Part shown: piece by piece, positions 8,432-16,638 of the stretch
Position numbering within the stretch: the first letter of the stretch is position 1
How the letters are laid out: each line of letters starts with the position of its first letter
NCBI RefSeq assembly: GCF_004799645.1
Contig: NZ_CP031305.1
Coordinates: 2,232,001-2,296,000 of the forward strand
Direction of reading: 5' to 3'
Source: Natronorubrum bangense
GTDB taxonomy: Archaea; Halobacteriota; Halobacteria; Halobacteriales; Natrialbaceae
Length of the DNA stretch: 64,000 nucleotides
Made by a program: the position numbers and the translations under genes
Notes under the pieces: generated by a model
The model's input: only the letters and a program-made list of their open reading frames with translations
Databases searched by the model: none
What the model was told of the DNA's origin: nothing

Positions 8432-8513
8432 CATACGGACTGCTGTCGTCAACTTCTACCGATCACTGACACTGCCGTGATCGTCGGTCAATCGGGACAG
8501 CAGCCCGTCTCAG
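8432..8513. repeat. Intergenic repeat element with inverted ends (copy 2)
   Basis: The left end, CATACGGACTGCTGTC (8432-8447), is inverted relative to the right end, GGGACAGCAGCCCGTCTCAG (8494-8513). Architecture and end sequences match the copy at 7583-7668, while the interiors differ. The stop codon of the reverse-strand gene at 8510 lies inside it. Confidence 0.5.
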
Positions 8514-8956
8514 TTGGTCGGCTGGCGCTCGGGATCGGCACCGAGACCGGCCTCGGAGATGATCTCCGCACCAGTCGGCGAGAGGTCGACAGTAACGTCT
8601 TCGTGGACGGCTTTGCTGATCTCGTCGACGTTGCCCGCAAGCACGGTCAGGATGTCGTCCGGATTCGCATACAGCAACATGTTTCCATCCTGGCCCTCAG
8701 CGACGAGTTGGGTATCGTTCAGGACGATCTGGTTGTTCTGGATCGTCGCCGCGACGACCGGCAGTGCCTCCGGTTTCCCCTGCTCGTCGTCCCGGACACG
8801 CCGAATGTGGACGGCCTCGAGGTCGAGGACGTCTTTGTGCTCTTGGATCTTCTCGGCACAGTTGACCATGTCCTGAAGAAGGAGCGATTTCTGCTCGCCG
8901 CCGTGGCCGTCGTCGCCCTCGAGACAGTGCTGACAGACGCGAAGTTCGAGTCGCAT
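8510..8956 (-). CDS. Conserved haloarchaeal protein of unknown function with CxxC motif
   Basis: A 148-residue soluble acidic protein that I do not recognise as a named family. It begins MRLELRVCQHCLEGDDGHGG, with one CxxC pair (C8, C11) followed by several histidines, which could bind zinc. The middle part, VVAATIQNNQIVLNDTQLVAEGQDGNMLLYANPDDILTVL, looks like a beta-rich domain. The gene lies between the RNA-ligase partner gene (170 nt downstream, same strand) and the divergent RNA ligase gene (170 nt upstream). This placement suggests, but does not show, a part in the same RNA process. Confidence 0.7.
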   Translation of the reverse strand: MRLELRVCQHCLEGDDGHGGEQKSLLLQDMVNCAEKIQEHKDVLDLEAVHIRRVRDDEQGKPEALPVVAATIQNNQIVLNDTQLVAEGQDGNMLLYANPDDILTVLAGNVDEISKAVHEDVTVDLSPTGAEIISEAGLGADPERQPTN

Positions 8957-9126
8957 ACGGGAAGGCTTGTGACCGGACACCGATGAGAATTCCGCTTCGA
9001 ACCCTTCTTCGGAGACCGTCGCCAATCGCCTCGGGTCGGCTGTGGCGGCCCAACAGGGGTCCTTCTGTTCATATATGTGCCATTTTGGAGCGTGTTTCTT
9101 CCCGCTTCGTGGTGTACTGATACTGT

Positions 9127-10257
9127 ATGAGCGATACCGAGTACCACAGATTGCTCGGGATGGGGAAATCGGCGTTCGAGGAACTCGAGAACCACCTCGA
9201 GGAACGGAGCTACGAAGGGCGCCAGTACCGACACGTCCCGGACTACCGTCGTGGGGTCGAGCGCGGCACCACTCTGATCGACGGCACGGTCGTCCGTGGC
9301 TTCCCGAAGGTGCCACGAACGCTCGTCCTTTCAGAAGGGATCCCGGAGTGGTTCGATGACTATCCCGGCGAACGAGTTGCGGTCGAAGAGAAATTAAACG
9401 GGTACAACGTCCGGGTCGTTCGCCTCGACGGCGAGCGCCTCGCGTTCTCTCGAAGCGGGATGATCTGCCCGTTTACGACCCGCATCCTCGAACGACTGGT
9501 CGATCTCGAGGCGTTGTTCGAGCAGTATCCGGAGGCGATGGTCTGTGGCGAGATGATCGGGCCCGAAAACCCCTACACGGCCCACGACTACCCGGAGGTC
9601 GACTCGCTCGCGTTCCGAGCGTTCGACTGGCGCAACCGTCTGTCGGGCGAGCCGTTGCCCGTCGAGATTCGGCGCGAGCGCTACGAGACGTTCGACGTTC
9701 CACAGACGCGACTGTTCGGCCAGTTCGAGGTCGACGAGGCAGCGACCGAGATTCGACGTATCATCGAGGAGTTAGACGCCGACGGCCGCGAGGGCGTCAT
9801 CATGAAATCGCCGGACGGCACGGCACAGTTAAAATATACGACGTCGGCCGCGAATCAGGGCGATCTCGCCTACGCGTTCTCGCTCCCGTTCGATTACGGC
9901 CAGCCGTTCATGTTCCGGCGACTCATTCGGGAAGGGTTCCAGAGCATCGAGTGGGACGAATCCGACGCCGTCGCCCGCGAACGCGCCCACGAACTCGGCG
10001 AGGCGATCCTCCTCTCGATGCGCGAGACGATCGACACCGTCGCCGACGGCGACGCTGTCGGCGAGCGCCACACCGTCCGGGCCAGTCCGGAGACCGTCGA
10101 CGTCTTACTCGAGCATCTCGACGGCCAGGGCCTGACGATCGAGATCGAGGCCGATCGGCGCGAGGATGGCGATCGCGTCTGTACGTTTCTGAAGCGAACC
10201 CAGTCGACCACCGACAAAACCAGAAACTACCTCGATGGACACATCGTCAAAGAGTGA
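9127..10257 (+). CDS. ATP-dependent RNA ligase (Pab1020/Rnl3 type)
   Basis: A 376-residue nucleotidyltransferase of the archaeal RNA ligase family whose Pyrococcus member (Pab1020) circularises RNA. The nucleotide-binding motif I is E88-K89-L-N-G92, and K89 should take the AMP. Later motifs include AMVCGEMIGPENPY (about 139-152), DGREGVIMKSPDG (about 219-231) and QLKYTT (about 233-238), which supplies the motif V lysine. The C-terminal 120 residues form the family-specific dimerisation region. The family uses RNA 5' phosphate and 3' hydroxyl ends. It is divergent from the CxxC protein gene and close to the PIN-domain partner gene. Confidence 0.9.
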   Translation: MSDTEYHRLLGMGKSAFEELENHLEERSYEGRQYRHVPDYRRGVERGTTLIDGTVVRGFPKVPRTLVLSEGIPEWFDDYPGERVAVEEKLNGYNVRVVRLDGERLAFSRSGMICPFTTRILERLVDLEALFEQYPEAMVCGEMIGPENPYTAHDYPEVDSLAFRAFDWRNRLSGEPLPVEIRRERYETFDVPQTRLFGQFEVDEAATEIRRIIEELDADGREGVIMKSPDGTAQLKYTTSAANQGDLAYAFSLPFDYGQPFMFRRLIREGFQSIEWDESDAVARERAHELGEAILLSMRETIDTVADGDAVGERHTVRASPETVDVLLEHLDGQGLTIEIEADRREDGDRVCTFLKRTQSTTDKTRNYLDGHIVKE

Positions 10258-10280
10258 GCTGGCGCGGCGGCCGGTGTCAC

Positions 10281-10970
10281 TCAGTCGGTTCGTCGCTCGG
10301 CGATCTCTCGAATTGCATCACTCCCTCGATCGACGTAGCCGCCGTGATAGCAGACAACGTGGTCGATCTCGAGCGTCGCGAGCGTGCCGACTGACTCGAG
10401 TGCGCGGTCCATGTCGGGCGTAAATTCTTCTTTCGGGCCCGACAGCGGCTCGTCGCCGTCTGCGACGAGTGCGTCGCCGGCGACCAGCAGGTTCCCCGCC
10501 GGGAAATACAGCGAGCAGTGTCCGGGCGCGTGGCCAGGCGTCTCGATGAGTTCAATCGGGCCCGCAAAGGTTGGGATGCGGACGCCGTCGACCAGTTCCA
10601 GATCGACCGCTGCTGGTGGGTACCGGTCGCCGTCGCCTTTGATCGGGTCGCGTTCGCCTGTCACGAACGGGGCTTCCTTGTGGTGGGTCGCGACGACCGC
10701 GTCGACGGCCTCGAGCAGTTCACTGAGGCCGCCAGCGTGGTCGCCGTCGTGGTGTGTCAAGACGACGAGCCAGATGTCCGCAAGTTCGTAGCCAAGCGAT
10801 CGGAGATGGGTTCGAATGCCGTCGACAGCGCCAGCCGGGCCGACGTCGATCAGGACGAGGCCGCGGTCGGTCTCAACGGCGGTGGGTGTAATCGTCAACG
10901 TCTGCCCGCCGTAGTCGACTGTCAATGGGAGCGTGTGCACGCCTGCGCCGCGCTCTTCGTCGGTTTCCAT
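10281..10970 (-). CDS. MBL-fold metallo-hydrolase
   Basis: A 229-residue metallo-beta-lactamase-fold protein. The metal motif is T72-H73-H-D75-G-D77-H78, the H-x-D-x-D-H variant common in this superfamily. It is followed by ETPGHAPGHCSLYFPAGNLLVAGDAL (third histidine and the bridging aspartate) and a late VVCYHGG histidine. The substrate is unknown; glyoxalase-II-like thioesterases and lactonases share this layout. The ATG at 10970 is preferred over a TTG nine codons upstream, because that codon lies inside an inverted repeat. The gene converges with the RNA ligase gene, leaving 23 nt between them. Confidence 0.85.
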   Translation of the reverse strand: METDEERGAGVHTLPLTVDYGGQTLTITPTAVETDRGLVLIDVGPAGAVDGIRTHLRSLGYELADIWLVVLTHHDGDHAGGLSELLEAVDAVVATHHKEAPFVTGERDPIKGDGDRYPPAAVDLELVDGVRIPTFAGPIELIETPGHAPGHCSLYFPAGNLLVAGDALVADGDEPLSGPKEEFTPDMDRALESVGTLATLEIDHVVCYHGGYVDRGSDAIREIAERRTD

Positions 10971-10988
10971 ACTCGAGGCGAGGACCGC

Positions 10989-11023
10989 CGGGCTCAAAGG
11001 GCTGTTCGTCCGGATTGAGCCCG
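10989..11023. promoter_or_regulatory. Inverted repeat, 9-bp arms, upstream of the MBL hydrolase gene
   Basis: CGGGCTCAA (10989-10997) pairs with TTGAGCCCG (11015-11023) across a 17-nt spacer. It lies 19-53 nt before the start of the reverse-strand MBL gene, in its promoter region. It could be an operator for that gene or for the divergent L21e operon. Confidence 0.35.
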
Positions 11024-11109
11024 AATTTTCGACCGAAATCGGACGTCGTCCGGACTCGAGACAGCCGGTGGTCCGAGGGAATTACAAAACGGTGAGCGCA
11101 AGACGTGCA

Positions 11110-11117
11110 TTTTATAA
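11110..11117 (+). promoter_or_regulatory. TATA box of the L21e operon
   Basis: TTTTATAA is centred about 33 nt before the rpl21e ATG, so the transcript should start a few bases upstream of the start codon. A purine-rich AAGTAAGAGGGG sits between the box and the start. Confidence 0.55.
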
Positions 11118-11146
11118 CCATCACCAAGTAAGAGGGGCGTACGACT

Positions 11147-11455
11147 ATGCCGAACTCTAATGGCCCTCGTCAGGGATCCCGTAGAAAACTCGCGAACGCT
11201 CCTCGAGACCGTGGTTCCTCGCCGCCACAGCGAGCGATCCAGGAGTACGAGGAGGGTGAAAAAGTCCACCTGAAGATCGACCCAAGCGTTCCAAATGGAC
11301 GCTACCACCCACGTTTCGACGGTCGAACCGGCGAAGTCGTCGGGAAACAGGGCGACGCGTTCAAAGTCCAGATTAACGACCGTGGCAAAGAGAAGACGCT
11401 GATCGTCACTGCCGCGCACATGCGCGCTCAGAACCAGGAAAAGAGCCGGATCTGA
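11147..11455 (+). CDS. rpl21e: 50S ribosomal protein L21e
   Basis: A 102-residue protein of the archaeal/eukaryotic L21e family, part of the large ribosomal subunit. It opens with a basic tail [23 protein letters not shown] and carries the family core [38 protein letters not shown] (about residues 37-74). The C-terminal [10 protein letters not shown] segment is also typical. It is the first gene of the conserved archaeal cluster L21e-rpoF-DUF655-ksgA, 7 nt before rpoF. Length is normal for the family. Confidence 0.95.
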   Translation: MPNSNGPRQGSRRKLANAPRDRGSSPPQRAIQEYEEGEKVHLKIDPSVPNGRYHPRFDGRTGEVVGKQGDAFKVQINDRGKEKTLIVTAAHMRAQNQEKSRI

Positions 11456-11462
11456 GCCAGGA

Positions 11463-11819
11463 ATGACGATCTTCAAAGAGATCGTCGACGAGGAGTTCCT
11501 GACGGTCTCGGAGACAAAGGAGCTACTCGCCGACATCGAAGCCGAACGCGCGATCGACGAGGACCGCGAACTGCGGTACGAACTCGCACGAGCGATCGAA
11601 CACGTCAACCGGTTTACCGTCCTCGAGCCCGAGGAAGCCCAGCAGCTCGTCGACGACTTACAGGAGATCGAGAAAGTCGACGAAGCGACGGCGTATAAGA
11701 TTGCCAACCTCCTGCCGCGTAACCGACCCGAACTCCGATCGGTGTACGCACAGCAGCGGTACTCGCTGTCAGGGGAGGAACTCGACGAGATTCTCAACGT
11801 CATCGCGAAGTACGCCTGA
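11463..11819 (+). CDS. rpoF: DNA-directed RNA polymerase subunit F (Rpb4)
   Basis: A 118-residue helical protein matching archaeal RpoF, the Rpb4 counterpart that forms the polymerase stalk with RpoE (Rpb7). Helical segments include FLTVSETKELLADI (about 12-25), a long acidic helix LEPEEAQQLVDDLQEIEKVDE and a C-terminal section DEATAYKIANLLPRNRPELRSVYAQQRYSLSGEELDEIL, where the phrase LPRxxxELRxVxAxxR is a family mark. It lies 7 nt after L21e, the normal archaeal arrangement. Confidence 0.93.
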   Translation: MTIFKEIVDEEFLTVSETKELLADIEAERAIDEDRELRYELARAIEHVNRFTVLEPEEAQQLVDDLQEIEKVDEATAYKIANLLPRNRPELRSVYAQQRYSLSGEELDEILNVIAKYA

Positions 11820-11864
11820 CGGCGGGCCGACTCTTTAAGTACGCCGTCGCCGTATCGTACCCCA

Positions 11865-12455
11865 ATGAGTGAAGCCGACAGCGATGGGACAGACGTTCGA
11901 CGCGCAGTCGTGTTGGATTATCTCGCGCACGGACTCTCCGACGATGGCCGCCCCCAGTACGAGAAGTCACCGGCTGGTTACGCCCTCGGGGTCGACGATT
12001 TCCAGCTCTACCAGGTGGCTTTCGACGAAGACGAGCGGCTCACCATCGGGAGCGAAGTCATCGTCGAACCGCGTGAAAAACGCGACGTCGTCACCGAGTC
12101 CCACCGCGTCGAGTACGATGCTCTCTCCTCGGGCGCTCAGTCTGAACTCGAGTACGTCGTCGCCGACTTAGTCGAGGAAAACGAAGGGCGGTTCGTCGAC
12201 TTCTACAACGACGCCCAGCCGATCACGCTGCGCCTCCACCAGCTGAATCTGCTGCCGGGGATCGGGAAGAAACTCCGGAACGGCATCCTCGATGAGCGTA
12301 AGCGTAAACCGTTCGAGAGCTTCGATGAGCTCGCCGAACGCGTTTCCGGGCTGCACGATCCAGACGAGATTCTAGTCGAACGCATCCTTGAGGAGTTGCG
12401 CGACGACGACCTCAAATATCAGACGTTCGTCGGCCGGGCCGAACAGGAACAGTAA
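11865..12455 (+). CDS. DUF655 family nucleic-acid-binding protein
   Basis: A 196-residue protein of the archaeal DUF655 family. An N-terminal OB-like region spans about residues 12-75. A C-terminal helix-hairpin-helix part follows, with the phrase LHQLNLLPGIGKKLRNGILDERKRKPFESFDELAERV (about 122-158), in which LLPGIGKK is the hairpin. Such domains bind DNA or RNA non-specifically. The gene always lies between rpoF and ksgA in many archaea, which suggests a part in rRNA or ribosome biogenesis; no activity is established that I know of. It is 45 nt after rpoF. Confidence 0.88.
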   Translation: MSEADSDGTDVRRAVVLDYLAHGLSDDGRPQYEKSPAGYALGVDDFQLYQVAFDEDERLTIGSEVIVEPREKRDVVTESHRVEYDALSSGAQSELEYVVADLVEENEGRFVDFYNDAQPITLRLHQLNLLPGIGKKLRNGILDERKRKPFESFDELAERVSGLHDPDEILVERILEELRDDDLKYQTFVGRAEQEQ

Positions 12456-12513
12456 CCAGTTTTCCTGCCGCCAAGACAGTGCGTTTACACCGATCCCCAC
12501 CATAGCGGCGGCA

Positions 12514-13356
12514 ATGAGAGATCCAGACGGACTCATCGCCCGGGCGGGCGTCCGTGGCGATCCGGACCGCGACCAGCACTTTCTCGTCGACGATCGCGTG
12601 CTGGACCGACTACCGACATACCTTCCCGAACTCGATGCCGACACCACGCATCTGCTCGAGATCGGCGGCGGGACGGGCGTACTGACGGATCGACTGCTCG
12701 AGATCGCCGACGAAGTGACTGTCGTCGAGCGCGACCGTACGCTGGCCGCGTTCCTCCGCGAGGAGTTCGCCGACGAGATCGCTGTAGGACGGTTGACCGT
12801 GATCGAGGGCGACGCTCTCGAGGTGGAACTGCCACCGTTTACGGCGTCGGTCTCGAACCTGCCCTACGGCGTCTCGAGTGAGATCACGTTCCGCCTGCTG
12901 CCAGAACAGCGCCCACTCGTCTTGATGTTCCAACAGGAGTTCGCCGAACGGATGGTGGCTGAACCGGGCACCCCCGAGTACGGCCGGCTTTCGGTGTCGA
13001 CTCAACACTATGCGGACGCCGAACTCGTCGAGTCGATCCCCAAGGAGGCGTTCTCACCACCGCCAGCGGTTCAGAGCGCGGTCGTCAGACTCGAGCCACG
13101 CGACCCTGACTACGAAGTCGACGACGAGGAGTTTTTCCTCCGATTCGTCAAGGCGTTGTTCACCCAGCGACGGAAGACGATCCGAAACGCGATTCGGAAC
13201 ACGGCACACATTTCGGGACTCGAGGAGCCCGATGCAGTCGTCGAGGCGGCTGGGGAAGACGTCCTTCGAAAGCGGGCCGGTGCGATGGCTCCCGCTGAGT
13301 TTGCGGCATTGGCCCAACTCGCCGCCGATGTGAGCGAGATCGGCGACGGGCAGTGA
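12514..13356 (+). CDS. rsmA: 16S rRNA dimethyladenosine transferase KsgA/RsmA
   Basis: A 280-residue SAM-dependent methyltransferase that dimethylates two adjacent adenosines near the 3' end of 16S rRNA. SAM motif I is LLEIGGGTGVLTDRLL (about residues 46-61) and the catalytic motif IV is SNLPYGVSSEI (NLPY, about 115-125). The C-terminal helical domain with FTQRRKTIRNAI is typical of KsgA. The ATG at 12514 gives the standard MRDPDGLIARAGVRGDPDRDQHFLVD N-terminus, which carries the usual 'QHFL' section. It is the fourth gene of the L21e cluster. Confidence 0.95.
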   Translation: MRDPDGLIARAGVRGDPDRDQHFLVDDRVLDRLPTYLPELDADTTHLLEIGGGTGVLTDRLLEIADEVTVVERDRTLAAFLREEFADEIAVGRLTVIEGDALEVELPPFTASVSNLPYGVSSEITFRLLPEQRPLVLMFQQEFAERMVAEPGTPEYGRLSVSTQHYADAELVESIPKEAFSPPPAVQSAVVRLEPRDPDYEVDDEEFFLRFVKALFTQRRKTIRNAIRNTAHISGLEEPDAVVEAAGEDVLRKRAGAMAPAEFAALAQLAADVSEIGDGQ

Positions 13357-13463
13357 TACGGTCTGGTTCGAACGGCCGTTTGTGAACTGTTCGCAGCGTC
13401 GCATCCGACCGACGGATACTCGTAGCTGCACGGCTCATTCGCTCGAGAGACGAACACCAACTG

Positions 13464-14639
13464 ATGTCCGTGATACTGACTGCACTCGACCGATTGGCGG
13501 ACGCGTTCGGGCCGAATCTCCGGATCGCGGTGACGATTGCAGCGGTCGGCGTGTTGTTGCTCGTGTTGCTCTCCTATCGACAGTTGCAAGACTGGCTTAA
13601 CGAGCGGACCAAGCCGCTGTATAGCGATATTCTGTCGACAGCGGTTCTCATCGGGGCCTGTGCCGGGACACTTGCCGTCGTGCTCGGCGTGTGGGATCTG
13701 ACCGGCGAGATCTATACGATCTATTCGGAGGAACTCGGGCTCGGTGAAGGGATTATGATCCAGGCGGTCGTGACGTTTATTCTCCTCATTGGGACGTTCA
13801 TCCTCACGCGGTTTATCAAACGAGTGTTGGATGAGTTCCTCGGCTCTGCGTCGGCCGTCACGGCCCATCAGCGCGAAGTCACCCATCGGATCTCACAGGT
13901 CATCATCTGGTCGGTGGCGCTCGTCATCATCCTCGGTGTCTGGGTCGAAGATCTCGGTGGCCTGCTCGTCGGGGCTGGATTTCTCGGGATCGTCGTCGGT
14001 ATGGCCGCACGTCAGACGCTTGGCACGGTGATCGCCGGCTTCGTGTTGATGTTCGATCGCCCGTTCGAGATCGGCGACTGGATCGAGGTCGAAGACCACG
14101 AGGGGATCGTCACCGACATTTCGATCGTCAACACGCGCGTGCAGTCGTTCGACGGCGAGTACATCATGGTTCCCAACGACCTCATCTCCTCGAGTATGGT
14201 GATGAACCGCTCGAAACGCGGCCGACTCCGGATCGAGATCGACGTTGGTGTCGACTACACGACAGACGTCGAACGGGCCGCCGAAATCGCGAAAGCAGAG
14301 GTTACTGCCCTCGAGGAGTCGCTGAACGGCCCGTCGCCACAGGTCGTCACGAAGGAGTTCGCCGATTCGGCGGTCATCCTCGGGGTGCGCTTTTGGATCG
14401 ACAATCCGAGCGCCAGACGGCAGGCACAGGCACGAACGACCGCGATTCACGCCATCAAAACGGCGTTTGACGACGAAGGGATCAAGATTCCCTACCCACA
14501 GCGTGAACTGTCCGGCCGGGCCGAAACCGGTGGCTTTCAGGTCGCTGATGACAGGGCGCGAGCGACGGATGAGCACTCATCCGACACCCACGAGAAGAGC
14601 CGAGAACCACACCACGAGATGACACCAGAGGACGACTAA
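13464..14639 (+). CDS. Mechanosensitive ion channel family protein (MscS type)
   Basis: A 391-residue channel protein. It has four or five membrane helices in the first 200 residues, then the MscS pore and beta domain. The pore helix region reads LLVGAGFLGIVVGMAARQTLGTVIAGFVLMFDRPFEIGDWIEV (about residues 170-212). After it comes the EGIVTDISIVNTRVQSFDGEYIMVPNDLISSSMVMN segment typical of the beta domain. The C-terminal alpha/beta part ends in a charged tail rich in His, Glu and Asp. It should release osmolytes on osmotic downshock. It lies within the conserved cluster and overlaps hemK2 by one base, which indicates co-transcription. Confidence 0.9.
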   Translation: MSVILTALDRLADAFGPNLRIAVTIAAVGVLLLVLLSYRQLQDWLNERTKPLYSDILSTAVLIGACAGTLAVVLGVWDLTGEIYTIYSEELGLGEGIMIQAVVTFILLIGTFILTRFIKRVLDEFLGSASAVTAHQREVTHRISQVIIWSVALVIILGVWVEDLGGLLVGAGFLGIVVGMAARQTLGTVIAGFVLMFDRPFEIGDWIEVEDHEGIVTDISIVNTRVQSFDGEYIMVPNDLISSSMVMNRSKRGRLRIEIDVGVDYTTDVERAAEIAKAEVTALEESLNGPSPQVVTKEFADSAVILGVRFWIDNPSARRQAQARTTAIHAIKTAFDDEGIKIPYPQRELSGRAETGGFQVADDRARATDEHSSDTHEKSREPHHEMTPEDD

Positions 14640-15217
14640 TGACACTGAGAGAGCAGCGAGAGATCGAGACGGACGTGTATCAGCCAGCGGAGGACTCGCA
14701 GCTACTCGCCGAGGCAGCCTGTGCGCGACTGCCCGCTGACGAAGACCAGCTCGTCCTCGAGGTCGGCACGGGCTCGGGCTACGTCGCGGGTCGAATCGCA
14801 GCGGAGACGCCAGTGCGCGTGATCGCCTCGGATTTGAACCCGCATGCGGTTCGGGAGGCCCGCGGTGAGGGCGTCGAGACGGTGCGTGCCGATCTGGTCG
14901 CGCCGTTTGCCGACGGGACGTTCGACGCAGTCGCGTTCAACCCGCCGTATCTCCCGACGGATCCCGAAAACGAGTGGGACGACTGGATGGAACACGCGCT
15001 GTCGGGCGGCGAGGACGGCCGGGCTGTCATCGATCCATTCCTCGAGAACGTCGGTCGCGTGCTCGCTCCCGACGGCGTCGTCTACCTGCTCGTGAGCAGC
15101 CTCACCGGTGTCGACGAGGTCGTCGAACGGGCCGGTGAGGAAGGGTTTAGCGCCGTTGCCGTCGCCGACGAGTCGTTTCCCTTCGAGACGCTGACGGTGC
15201 TCAAACTGTTCCGGTGA
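14639..15217 (+). CDS. HemK2/MTQ2-type protein methyltransferase
   Basis: A 192-residue class I methyltransferase. It starts with YQPAEDSQLLAEAA, the substrate-binding N-terminus of the HemK2/MTQ2 group, then motif I LEVGTGSGYVAGRIA (about residues 40-54) and the catalytic NPPYLP (about 101-106). Eukaryotic and archaeal members methylate the glutamine of the GGQ loop in release factor aRF1, often with a small Trm112-like partner. That partner is not seen in this window. The ATG overlaps the mscS stop codon (TAATG), and the gene ends the L21e cluster. Confidence 0.9.
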   Translation: MTLREQREIETDVYQPAEDSQLLAEAACARLPADEDQLVLEVGTGSGYVAGRIAAETPVRVIASDLNPHAVREARGEGVETVRADLVAPFADGTFDAVAFNPPYLPTDPENEWDDWMEHALSGGEDGRAVIDPFLENVGRVLAPDGVVYLLVSSLTGVDEVVERAGEEGFSAVAVADESFPFETLTVLKLFR

Positions 15218-15303
15218 GGAGCTAGATCCCACGGTCACCGATCAAGGTGGACACAGCTCACTTTCCAAAGCAATTTGTGATCTGACTATAATGGGGTGAC
15301 ATA

Positions 15304-16506
15304 ATGCCCTCCGATAGACGAACGTTTCTCTCGGCCGTTGGTGCCGGGAGCGCCGCACTCGCCGGTTGCTCGAGACTGGGCGGTGCTCCGTCTCCCGATG
15401 ACCCGCCGCCGGCCGGCGTCGATGACCTGCCCGATCCCGGGCGACACATCCTCGGCGCGAACGGGAGGTGGTCGAGTTTCGGCTGCAACGCCGCCAACAG
15501 CCGCGCAGTTGCCGACGGTGAAGCACCCGTCGACGGCGTGACCGAGCGCTGGCGAACCGAAGTCGCACAAACGGCGTACCACGAACCCGTCGTCGCGAAC
15601 GGGCGCATCTACCATCCCGACGTTTACACGCTGCGGGTGTTCGACGCCGACGATGGGTCACCGCTGTGGACGTTCGAGGATATCGCGACGGCACCGCTGG
15701 TTCGGGACGGCGTCGCCTACGTCTCGAGGAGGGACCGGACGGTTCACGCGCTCGACGCCGAAACGGGCGACCGGCTTTGGGAGCGGGCGTTCGAGCGGCC
15801 GGGCCGAGTTCGGACGCCGTCGACGTACGCGGGCGATGAACTGCTTTGTGGTGTCGGCGAGCACGTGGTTGCACTCGATCCGGAAGACGGCGAGGTCCTG
15901 TGGGAGCGAGAACTCTTCGGAAACCTCCTCAATCATCCAGCACACGTCACGGGCTACTGGATCGCCGTCGCGACCGATGCCGGGACAGTGTATTTGCTCG
16001 GGGAAGCAGGGACCGGATACCGTCGGTGGAATCTCCCTGCACCGCCGACGTGTCCGCTGAGTGCCGATAAGAATAGAGTCTACGTGAACTGCGAGGACGG
16101 GTTGACGTACGCGTTGGATCCGGAGCAGACCGACGAACCCGTCTGGTCGGCTGACACCGGCCGTACCGACCGGGGGATCGCCGTCGCAGCGGGGATCGTG
16201 TTCGTTGCCAACGGTCGAGAGCTGCACGCGCTGCGTACGGACACCGGCGAGCGATATTGGACACACGAGATTGGCGGCTGGCAACACACAGCCCCGGCGT
16301 ACGGCCGCGAAACCGTTTTCGTGGGCGGTGATCGACTCCGAGCGTTCGATCCGGCACCTCGAGACGATCCGAGCAACGGGCCGGCGCTCCGGTTCGAGCG
16401 GACGTTCGCTGGTCGCGTCGGTCCTGGTCCAGTCATCGACAACGGCGTGCTCTACGTCGTCGCCGAAGTCGAAGACGGCGAGTACGCGCTCGTCGCCCTC
16501 GAGTAG
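15304..16506 (+). CDS. PQQ-binding-like beta-propeller lipoprotein
   Basis: A 400-residue secreted protein. MPSDRRTFLSAVGAGSAALAGC carries a twin-arginine motif and a lipobox ending at C22. The rest is built of propeller blades with the PQQ-repeat pattern: VFDADDGSPLWTFE, ALDAETGDRLWERAF, ALDPEDGEVLWERE, LDPEQTDEPVWSAD and ALRTDTGERYWTHE. These WD-like blades often serve as scaffolds rather than enzymes, and the quinone need not be bound. A TATA-like GACTATAATGGGG (about 15284-15296) with GGGGTGA supplies promoter and ribosome-binding signals. It is unlinked to its neighbours. A second protein of the same type lies at 50559-51767. Confidence 0.88.
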   Translation: MPSDRRTFLSAVGAGSAALAGCSRLGGAPSPDDPPPAGVDDLPDPGRHILGANGRWSSFGCNAANSRAVADGEAPVDGVTERWRTEVAQTAYHEPVVANGRIYHPDVYTLRVFDADDGSPLWTFEDIATAPLVRDGVAYVSRRDRTVHALDAETGDRLWERAFERPGRVRTPSTYAGDELLCGVGEHVVALDPEDGEVLWERELFGNLLNHPAHVTGYWIAVATDAGTVYLLGEAGTGYRRWNLPAPPTCPLSADKNRVYVNCEDGLTYALDPEQTDEPVWSADTGRTDRGIAVAAGIVFVANGRELHALRTDTGERYWTHEIGGWQHTAPAYGRETVFVGGDRLRAFDPAPRDDPSNGPALRFERTFAGRVGPGPVIDNGVLYVVAEVEDGEYALVALE

Positions 16507-16579
16507 AGTCCCCCTCTGTCCTGTGTTCACAGGAATCTCGAATTCGTCGCCGAATGCGAAGAAACCTGCAAAAATTACT

Positions 16580-16591
16580 GTAATGCATTAC
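16580..16591. promoter_or_regulatory. Perfect 12-bp palindrome GTAATGCATTAC before the methionine synthase genes
   Basis: The palindrome is exact and lies 12 nt before a TATA-like AATATTAA (16603-16610), which itself is about 29 nt before the ATG at 16639. This spacing, just upstream of the BRE/TATA region, fits an activator site or operator for methionine genes. No binding protein is known. Confidence 0.45.
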
Positions 16592-16638
16592 TATGGATGG
16601 AAAATATTAAGCGTCGGTATAGCCTAGCCGCTCCCACG

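Noticed and set aside
13358..13385. GGTTCGAAC string resembling a tRNA T-arm after ksgA
   Set aside because: No acceptor, D or anticodon stems can be built around it.
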